Below, in pieces: positions 6,280 through 11,485 of a stretch of 11,485 bases of DNA (positions are counted from its first letter, which is position 1; every line of letters begins with the position of its first letter). The notes beneath the pieces were generated by a model, which was not told the DNA's origin, made no database searches, and was given only the letters and a program-made list of their open reading frames with translations. The position numbers were made by a program, and so were the translations under genes. Source of the DNA: Chloroflexota bacterium (GTDB taxonomy: Bacteria > Chloroflexota > Limnocylindria > Limnocylindrales > CSP1-4); contig PMIQ01000136.1 of NCBI GenBank assembly GCA_003157175.1, positions 5,730 through 17,214 on the forward strand, given 5' to 3'.

Positions 6280-7136
6280 TGGCCCGTCCGATCGACCGGC
6301 CGACCGACTCTCCGTCGATCGTCCATCGTGAACGCCAGGCTCCGACCGAGCCGTCAGGCGACTCGCCGGCGGCGGAGACGGCCGCGGCGCCCGCTGTTTC
6401 GCCGCCCAGCCCTCCCATGGTTCAGGCCGGGGAGGCTTTCGCGGTTGCGCCCCAGGAGATGCCGCATCACGTGGCGATCATCATGGACGGCAATCGGCGC
6501 TGGGCTCGCGGCCGGGGCCTGACAGAGATGGAGGGTCACGCCGCCGGCGTCGAGGGGATCCGCGAGATCATCCGCCACTCCGTCCGGCGCGGGATCGCGG
6601 TCCTCTCGCTGTACGCCTTCAGCCGGGAGAATTGGGCTCGCTCCGACGACGAGGTAGGCGGCCTCTTCATGCTGCTCGAGAAGGTCATCCGCAACGAGAC
6701 GGCCGAGCTGGTCGCACAGGGCGCTCATGTTCGGCTGCTCGGGCGGATGGAGGAGCTCCCGCCCGAGACGCAGGCCTCGCTCCAGGAGGCGCTGGACGCC
6801 ACCGCCGGCGGGCAGAGGCTTCAGCTCAACATAGCCTTCAACTATTCCGGCCGGACTGAGCTGGTGGACGCGGCTCGCAAGGTGGTCGCGCGGGGCCTGC
6901 GACCCGACGAGATCGACGAGGACGTCATGGCCGCGGCGATGTACACGGCCGGCCTGCCGGACCCGGACATGGTCATTCGTACCGGCGGCGACGAGAGGCT
7001 CTCCAACTTCCTCATCTGGCAGTCGGCCTATGCCGAGATCGTCTTCACGCCAACACTCTGGCCCGATTTCGGGCCGGCGCAACTTGACGAGGCTCTGCTG
7101 GAGTTCGCCAGCCGGCAGCGCCGGTTCGGGCGGTAG
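6279..7136 (+). CDS. uppS: Isoprenyl transferase (undecaprenyl diphosphate synthase family)
   Basis: Encodes 285 residues from GTG 6279. The enzyme adds cis-isoprene units to farnesyl diphosphate, making the C55 lipid carrier for peptidoglycan and other wall polymers. HVAIIMDGNRRWA (64-76) holds catalytic D70 and the diphosphate-binding GNRRWA. H87, YAFSRENW (112-119) and RTGGDERLSNFL (234-245) follow, and LWPDF (260-264) is the normal C-terminal motif. The frr stop and this GTG share one base (TAGTG), with GGAGGT at 6270-6275 only three bases upstream. The first 46 residues are disordered Pro/Ala/Ser/Thr sequence; ATG 6417 (residue 47) would give a standard 239-residue enzyme but has no good Shine-Dalgarno. 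Chain length of the product cannot be told from sequence alone. Confidence 0.93.
   Translation: MARPIDRPTDSPSIVHRERQAPTEPSGDSPAAETAAAPAVSPPSPPMVQAGEAFAVAPQEMPHHVAIIMDGNRRWARGRGLTEMEGHAAGVEGIREIIRHSVRRGIAVLSLYAFSRENWARSDDEVGGLFMLLEKVIRNETAELVAQGAHVRLLGRMEELPPETQASLQEALDATAGGQRLQLNIAFNYSGRTELVDAARKVVARGLRPDEIDEDVMAAAMYTAGLPDPDMVIRTGGDERLSNFLIWQSAYAEIVFTPTLWPDFGPAQLDEALLEFASRQRRFGR
6289..6321 (+). repeat. Inverted repeat at the uppS 5' end
   Basis: CGATCGAC (6289-6296) and GTCGATCG (6314-6321) form an 8-bp perfect stem around a 17-nt loop, beginning 10 bases after the start of the GTG codon. It lies in the region coding for the disordered N-terminus. It could be structural in the mRNA or chance in sequence rich in CGATCG. 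Confidence 0.4.
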
Positions 7137-7144
7137 GGGCAGGG

Positions 7145-7972
7145 ATGCGGCAGAGGGCGCTCAGCGCGCTGGTCTTCGTGCCGCCGCTCCTGATCGTCCT
7201 GGCCCTGGGCGAGCCGTGGTTCGGGGCGCTGATCGCGGCCTTCGTCGTCGTCGCCGCCTGGGAGACCGGCCGGCTGATGCGCGGCGCCGGCTATAGCGTG
7301 GTGCCCTGGCTGATCGTAGCCGGCGCGCTGGCCGTGGCCGCGGACGTGGCCGCTCCATCGTGGCTGGCGGGGTACGGCGATCTGCTCATCGCGGCGGTGG
7401 TCGTGGCTGCGGGGATCGCCGCACTCGTCGAGAAGGACACGAAAGTCGGTTTCGCGGCCTGGATGGCGACCACGTTTGGCTCGGTGTACGTCGGGCTGCT
7501 GGCGGCCCTGGTTCGGTTGGGCCTGGCCGCGCCGGCCGTCGCGTCGTCCGCGCCGGCCACTCAGCTCGGCGGGGAGCGGGGCTGGATCCTTCTCGTCATC
7601 CTGCTCGTCTGGTCGTACGACACCGGGGCATACTTCGTGGGCATCGCCCTCGGCAAGCGCAAGTTCCTGGCCCACATCTCGCCCTCGAAGAGCTACTGGG
7701 GCCTGTTCGGCGGGCTCGTCGCCTGCACGGCCGTGTCCGCGGGCGGCTTCTGGGCCCTCGGCCAGCCAATCGTGCTGGGCGTCGTCCTGGGACCGCTGAT
7801 CGGGCTCGCGTCGCAGGCCGGCGACCTCGGCGAGTCGATGTTGAAGCGCGCTGCGGGCGCGAAGGACTCCAGCGGGCTGATTCCGGGACATGGCGGGATA
7901 CTTGACCGCGTGGACTCGTTCATCTTCGCGGCGCCAGTCGCCGCGCTCTATGTCGCCGCACTCGTCCGCTGA
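7145..7972 (+). CDS. cdsA: Phosphatidate cytidylyltransferase (CDP-diglyceride synthase)
   Basis: Encodes 275 residues of a polytopic membrane enzyme that makes CDP-diacylglycerol from CTP and phosphatidic acid, the entry step to phospholipids. Hydrophobic segments lie at about 7-40, 52-68, 78-94, 107-127, 146-168, 186-225 and 257-273. YDTGAYFVG (158-166) and SPSKSYWG (179-186) match conserved loops. The CdsA signature spans 231-257, with S231, K234-R235, K240-D241, H249-G-G and D254-R-V-D257 all present. ATG 7145 lies eight bases after the uppS stop, with AGGGG (7135-7139) overlapping that stop. The gene is part of the usual uppS-cdsA-dxr-rseP block. Confidence 0.96.
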   Translation: MRQRALSALVFVPPLLIVLALGEPWFGALIAAFVVVAAWETGRLMRGAGYSVVPWLIVAGALAVAADVAAPSWLAGYGDLLIAAVVVAAGIAALVEKDTKVGFAAWMATTFGSVYVGLLAALVRLGLAAPAVASSAPATQLGGERGWILLVILLVWSYDTGAYFVGIALGKRKFLAHISPSKSYWGLFGGLVACTAVSAGGFWALGQPIVLGVVLGPLIGLASQAGDLGESMLKRAAGAKDSSGLIPGHGGILDRVDSFIFAAPVAALYVAALVR

Positions 7973-7974
7973 GT

Positions 7975-7989
7975 CCGGCCTCGGGCCGG
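7975..7989 (+). promoter_or_regulatory. Hairpin just after the cdsA stop
   Basis: CCGGCC (7975-7980) pairs with GGCCGG (7984-7989) around a TCG loop, beginning two bases after the cdsA stop codon. No T-run follows. It could protect or mark an mRNA end, but a GC-rich palindrome this short may also be chance. Confidence 0.4.
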
Positions 7990-8008
7990 CAGCGGAGGGG
8001 AGCGGCCG

Positions 8009-8035
8009 CCGGGTCGATCCGCTGGATCGGCTCGG
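8009..8035 (+). promoter_or_regulatory. 12-bp hairpin upstream of dxr
   Basis: Positions 8009-8020 pair with 8024-8035 around a GCT loop: six perfect pairs next to the loop (CGATCC with GGATCG), then six more with two G-U pairs. It lies between a strong GGAGGGG (7994-8000) and ATG 8051. Six bases farther, GCCCGGGC (8036-8043) is itself a palindrome. No T-tract follows. The gap has no ORF of its own. Confidence 0.5.
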
Positions 8036-8050
8036 GCCCGGGCTGGCTCG

Positions 8051-9325
8051 ATGACCGGCGCCTCGCCGATCGTGCGCGTCGCGCTGCTCGGCTCGGGCGG
8101 TTCGATCGGCCGGCAGGCGATCGAGGTGCTCGGTGAGATGCCCGACGCCTTCCGGATCGTGGCTCTGGCCACCGGCTCGCAGGCGCAGCTTCTCGAAGAG
8201 CAGGCGCGCCGCTACCGCCCGCAGCTCGTGGCGCTCGCAGAGCCAGGCGCCGTGGCCGGGCTCGATCTGCCATCGGGAGTGGCCCGAGCCTCCGGCCCCG
8301 ACGCCCTGGAAGAGATTGTGGCCCGGTCCGACGTGGATCTGGTGCTGGTCGCGACCGGGGGACTCGTCGCCCTTCGTTCCGTGCTGGCGGCTCTCGAGGC
8401 GGGCAAGATCGTCGCCACGGCCAACAAGGAGACGCTCGTCGCCGGCGGGCACCTGGTGATGCCGCTCGCGCGTGCGCTGGCCGATCGACGTCGCGCGGAG
8501 TCGGGATGGTCGGGTGAGGCTGGTTCGGCGGGTTCGGCTGGTTCGGCGGCATCCGCCACGGCGGGCGCGGCTGGCCGCGCCCTGGCCAGCCCGCTGTTCT
8601 GGTTGAGGCCGATCGATTCCGAGCATTCGGCCATCTGGCAGTGCCTGGCCGGCGAGGACCACGGAGCCATCGCCCGGCTGCTGCTCACCGCTTCCGGTGG
8701 GCCGTTCCGCGATGCCAGTGTCGCGGACCTCGCGACGGTCACGCCCGAGCAGGCCCTGCGCCATCCGACCTGGCGGATGGGAGCGAAGATCACCATCGAC
8801 TCCGCGACCCTCGCCAATAAGGGGCTGGAAATCATCGAAGCGCACTGGCTGTACGATGTGCCCCTGTCGGCCATCTCGGTCGTGATCCACCCTCAGAGCG
8901 TTGTCCACTCAGCTGTGCAGTTCGTGGACGGCTCGATCAAGGCCCAGCTGGGGACCCCGGACATGCGCCTCCCGATCCAATACGCGCTAACGTATCCGGC
9001 CCGCCGGCCCTCTCCCGCGGCCGCCGCGGATCTGATCGCCGCCGGCATGCTGGAATTCGCGGCCCCCGACGAGGAGCGCTTCCCGGCGCTGCGGATCGCC
9101 CGGGAGGCCGGCCTGGCCGGGCCGCGGGCGAGCACGGCTCTCATTTCGGCCGACGAGGTGGCAGTGGCTCGCTTCCTCGGCGGAACGCTGGGTTTCCAGG
9201 GAATAGCACGATTGCTCGAATCTGCGGTGGCGCGCTTCGGCGCCGGCGAGCCGCGCGGGCCCTCGCTCGATGAGCTGGTCGTGCTCGACGCAGAAGTTCG
9301 TTCCTTCGCGGAGGCCTACCGATGA
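8051..9325 (+). CDS. dxr: 1-deoxy-D-xylulose 5-phosphate reductoisomerase
   Basis: Encodes 424 residues. DXR converts DXP to MEP, the first committed step of the MEP isoprenoid pathway and the fosmidomycin target. The NADPH motif is GSGGSIG (14-20), where most homologues have GSTGSIG. ATANKE (122-127), DSEH (189-192), SGGPFR (215-220), the flexible-loop block WRMGAKITID (241-250), NKGLE (256-260) and HPQSVVHS (280-287) are all present, so the metal and substrate sites look intact. Between NKE and DSEH there are about 38 extra residues (roughly 146-182), including Ala-Gly-Ser repeats. Homologues are commonly about 390-400 residues. ATG 8051 has no clear Shine-Dalgarno; the gap from cdsA is 78 bp and stays open in this frame. 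The stop overlaps rseP as ATGA. Confidence 0.96.
   Translation: MTGASPIVRVALLGSGGSIGRQAIEVLGEMPDAFRIVALATGSQAQLLEEQARRYRPQLVALAEPGAVAGLDLPSGVARASGPDALEEIVARSDVDLVLVATGGLVALRSVLAALEAGKIVATANKETLVAGGHLVMPLARALADRRRAESGWSGEAGSAGSAGSAASATAGAAGRALASPLFWLRPIDSEHSAIWQCLAGEDHGAIARLLLTASGGPFRDASVADLATVTPEQALRHPTWRMGAKITIDSATLANKGLEIIEAHWLYDVPLSAISVVIHPQSVVHSAVQFVDGSIKAQLGTPDMRLPIQYALTYPARRPSPAAAADLIAAGMLEFAAPDEERFPALRIAREAGLAGPRASTALISADEVAVARFLGGTLGFQGIARLLESAVARFGAGEPRGPSLDELVVLDAEVRSFAEAYR
8518..8544 (+). repeat. 9-bp tandem repeat inside dxr
   Basis: Three head-to-tail 9-bp units, GGCTGGTTC, GGCGGGTTC and GGCTGGTTC, differ only at the fourth base; a degraded fourth copy follows at 8545-8553. In the dxr frame they encode Ala-Gly-Ser three times (residues 157-165), in the middle of the family-atypical insertion. 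Repeats of this kind change copy number easily by slippage. Confidence 0.85.
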
Positions 9326-10428
9326 CCCTGCAGGGCCTGCTGTTCGCCCTGATGGCGATCCCGCTCACGCTCTTGATTCTGAGTTCGCTCGTAGTGGTCC
9401 ATGAGTTCGGTCACTTCATCACGGCTCGCCTGGCCGGCATCCGCGTGCTCGAATTCGGGATCGGTTTCCCGCCGAGGGCGAAGGTGCTCGGCCACGATCA
9501 CGAGACGGAGTACACCCTCAACTACCTCCCGATCGGCGGCTTCGTCCGGCTCGAAGGGGAGGAGAGCGACTCGGAAGACCCGCGCGCCTTCACCAACTCC
9601 TCACTGTCGCGGCAGCTGGTCGTCATGGTCGCCGGCGTCACGATGAATCTCCTGACCGCTGTGCTGCTGTTCTTCATAGTGGCCTGCGTCTTCAGCCCGG
9701 GCCAGGCGATCAAGTTCGGCCAGGTCGTTCCGGGCTCGCCCGCACAGCGTGCCGGACTCGTGGGCGGCGAGACGATCGATTCGCTCAACGGTCAGCGATT
9801 CGGATTCATGACAACCATGGGTCTGGTTGACGCGATTCAAGCCGACGCCGGGAAGACAGTAACGATCGGCTACGTTGACCTGCAGGGAAATCACAAGTCC
9901 GCAGTGGTGACGCTCGGAACCAACGTCCCCGGAGTTCTGGGGATCGCGGGGCCCGTTCAGGCCGACGGTACGACCGGGACCCTCGTGTCCGTGGTGACAT
10001 TCACCCACTCGGATCCCGTAACCGCAATGGAAACGGCGATCGAGAACACCAGGACGTCTCTCGGACTCGTCTTCGCGGGCCTGGGTCAGCTGGGATCGTC
10101 GATCGTCAACCACCCGACCTCGGCGCCCAGCGGGATACAGGGACCGGTCGGCATCACCCGCGACGTAGGGCTCGTGCTGACCGACTACGGCTTCCCCGTG
10201 GTCATCCTGCTGGCGGCCATTCTCTCGGCGAATCTGGCCCTGATCAACATCCTGCCCTTTCCGCCCCTCGACGGCGGTAAGGTCCTGGTGCTGGTCGTCA
10301 AGCGAATCTTTGGGGCGCGCGGCGTCAGCGCGGTGGAGGCGGCGGCATATGTTGCCGGGATGGCATGCCTGCTGGCCTTCATAGCCTGGATCAGCTACTT
10401 CGACATCGTCCGCGGCGGCGCCCCGTAG
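9322..10428 (+). CDS. rseP: RseP-type site-2 intramembrane zinc metalloprotease
   Basis: Encodes 368 residues. Site-2 proteases cut transmembrane segments, typically of anti-sigma factors or spent signal peptides. The first membrane segment (about 7-26) runs into HEFGH (27-31), with H27 and H31 as zinc ligands and E28 as catalytic base. A second hydrophobic segment is near 98-124, and a single PDZ domain covers about 125-200. GPVGI (274-278) is conserved, and [17 protein letters not shown] (304-320) supplies D317, the third zinc ligand. A last membrane segment lies near 343-360. E. coli RseP has two PDZ domains and about 450 residues, so this is the shorter single-PDZ type. ATG 9322 overlaps the dxr stop, with GGAGG at 9310-9314. 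Its substrate is not visible in this window. Confidence 0.95.
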   Translation: MTLQGLLFALMAIPLTLLILSSLVVVHEFGHFITARLAGIRVLEFGIGFPPRAKVLGHDHETEYTLNYLPIGGFVRLEGEESDSEDPRAFTNSSLSRQLVVMVAGVTMNLLTAVLLFFIVACVFSPGQAIKFGQVVPGSPAQRAGLVGGETIDSLNGQRFGFMTTMGLVDAIQADAGKTVTIGYVDLQGNHKSAVVTLGTNVPGVLGIAGPVQADGTTGTLVSVVTFTHSDPVTAMETAIENTRTSLGLVFAGLGQLGSSIVNHPTSAPSGIQGPVGITRDVGLVLTDYGFPVVILLAAILSANLALINILPFPPLDGGKVLVLVVKRIFGARGVSAVEAAAYVAGMACLLAFIAWISYFDIVRGGAP

Positions 10429-10430
10429 AC

Positions 10431-11485
10431 ATGGATAGCGGTGGTTTTGGAGCGCGCCGGCAGACGGTCGCCGTCAACGTCGATGGCGTAACGGTCGGCG
10501 GCGGTCATCCGATCGTCGTCCAGTCGATGACGAACACGGACACGGCCGATGCCGACGCCACGGCGCTGCAGGTCGCGCGGCTGGCACATGCCGGGTCGGA
10601 GCTCGTCCGGATCACTGTCAACAACGAGGCCGCGGCCGCCGCCGTGCCGGAGATCGTCCGCAAGGTCAGGGGGCTCGGTGCCGCCGTCCCGATCGTCGGC
10701 GACTTCCATTACAACGGCCACAAGCTGCTGTGCGACTACCCCGAGGCGGCCCGCGCGCTGGCCAAGTACCGCATCAACCCCGGCAACGTCGGCCCGGGTC
10801 GCCATCACGACGACCACTTCACCGAAATCGTCCGCGTGGCGATCGAGAACGGCAAACCGGTCAGGATCGGCGTCAATTGGGGATCTCTGGACCAGGCGGT
10901 CCTGGCCGAGCTGATGGACGCGAACGCGCGCCGGGCGGAGCCCAGAGATGCGCGCGATGTCATGATCGAGGCGATGGTCGAAAGCGCCATTCGATCGGCC
11001 GAGCTGGCGGAGGCGACCGGCCTGGCCCACGACCGAATCATTCTTTCGGCCAAGGTGTCCGGTGTGCGCGATCTGGTGGAGGTCTACCGGCGCCTTGCCG
11101 TGCGCGGCGACTACGCCCTGCACCTGGGCCTGACCGAGGCCGGCATGGGCATCAAGGGGATCGTGGCGTCGTCCGCGGGGCTGTCGCTGCTGCTGGCCGA
11201 GGGCATCGGCGACACGATCCGCGTCTCGATCACGCCCGAGCCCGGCGGCGACCGAACTGAAGAGGTTGCCGTGGCGCAGCAGGTCCTGCAGTCTCTCGGA
11301 CTTCGATCCTTCATGCCGCAAGTCTCTTCGTGCCCGGGTTGCGGCCGGACCACGAGCACCTACTTCCAGGAGCTGGCCCGCGACATCCAGTTCTACCTGC
11401 GAGACCAGATGCCTCTTTGGCGAGAGGCGCATCCCGGCGTGGAGGACCTGCGCGTGGCGGTGATGGGCTGCGTGGTCAACGGCCC
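10431..11485 (+). CDS. ispG: 4-hydroxy-3-methylbut-2-en-1-yl diphosphate synthase, long form (partial at right edge)
   Basis: Starts at ATG 10431, two bases after the rseP stop, and is open to the window edge (351 full codons). IspG (GcpE) is a [4Fe-4S] enzyme that converts MEcPP to HMBPP, the penultimate MEP-pathway step. [12 protein letters not shown] (27-38) is the normal N-terminal motif. GDFHYNGH (90-97), YRINPGNVG (113-121), IGVNWGSLD (146-154), [10 protein letters not shown] (231-240) and TPEPGGDRT (268-276) match the longer form I recall from Thermus and Alphaproteobacteria. C301 and C304 in CPGCGRT, and C347 in VMGCVVNGP, are the three cluster ligands. The window cuts off just before the conserved Glu expected after NGP. 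No good Shine-Dalgarno precedes ATG; coupling to rseP is likely. Confidence 0.95.
   Translation, partial: MDSGGFGARRQTVAVNVDGVTVGGGHPIVVQSMTNTDTADADATALQVARLAHAGSELVRITVNNEAAAAAVPEIVRKVRGLGAAVPIVGDFHYNGHKLLCDYPEAARALAKYRINPGNVGPGRHHDDHFTEIVRVAIENGKPVRIGVNWGSLDQAVLAELMDANARRAEPRDARDVMIEAMVESAIRSAELAEATGLAHDRIILSAKVSGVRDLVEVYRRLAVRGDYALHLGLTEAGMGIKGIVASSAGLSLLLAEGIGDTIRVSITPEPGGDRTEEVAVAQQVLQSLGLRSFMPQVSSCPGCGRTTSTYFQELARDIQFYLRDQMPLWREAHPGVEDLRVAVMGCVVNG

Noticed and set aside
7028..8908. 626-residue minus-strand frame opposite cdsA and dxr
   Set aside because: Its composition (runs of Arg, Gln, Gly, Asp) is that of a complement shadow, while both plus-strand genes carry complete family signatures.
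10431..11485. Horizontal transfer of an alphaproteobacterial-type ispG
   Set aside because: The long form with GDFH[FY]NGH is also what I recall from Thermus, and gene position and base composition match the neighbours, so there is no positive sign of transfer.

Overview
The window is ordinary, tightly packed housekeeping DNA from a GC-rich bacterium. It carries the 3' end of rplS and eleven complete protein genes, and ends inside a twelfth (ispG). Every gene reads through without frameshifts. I see no tRNA, rRNA, insertion sequence, phage, CRISPR or toxin-antitoxin signal. A Chloroflexota-type organism, possibly one of the GC-rich uncultured soil or freshwater lineages, is my best guess. It rests on the short (199-residue) EF-Ts, the single-PDZ RseP, the Thermus-like long IspG and a CapA-family lipoprotein with a Ser/Thr/Pro linker. 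No phylogenetic marker was tested, so this placement is an inference.

Region 1 (1-1331, + strand) is the end of a ribosomal operon: rplS (L19), then rnhB (RNase HII), then yraN (UPF0102). This order is widespread in bacteria. Region 2 (1357-3009, - strand) is one gene for a predicted secreted CapA-family lipoprotein. It converges on yraN with only 25 bp between stop codons and is divergent from rpsB. Region 3 (3010-3284) is the divergent intergenic stretch. It holds an extended -10 promoter candidate for the rpsB operon and an rpsB leader with two tandem hairpins ending at the Shine-Dalgarno sequence.

Region 4 (3285 to the right edge, + strand) is a nine-gene array: rpsB, tsf, pyrH, frr, uppS, cdsA, dxr, rseP, ispG. 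The first four serve translation and nucleotide supply. The rest serve the envelope: dxr and ispG are steps of the MEP isoprenoid pathway, uppS makes the undecaprenyl carrier from isoprenoid units, cdsA activates phosphatidate for phospholipids, and rseP is an intramembrane protease. Stop/start overlaps (tsf/pyrH, pyrH/frr, frr/uppS, dxr/rseP) suggest translational coupling. The two larger gaps, rpsB-tsf and cdsA-dxr, each contain strong GC-rich hairpins without T-tracts.

I did not find an undescribed system. The features most worth a second look are the rpsB leader and the intercistronic hairpins, a Gly-Ser-Ala insertion in DXR built on a 9-bp tandem repeat, a charged C-terminal tail on S2 with a 7-residue repeat, and the CapA-like lipoprotein with an extra N-terminal domain.
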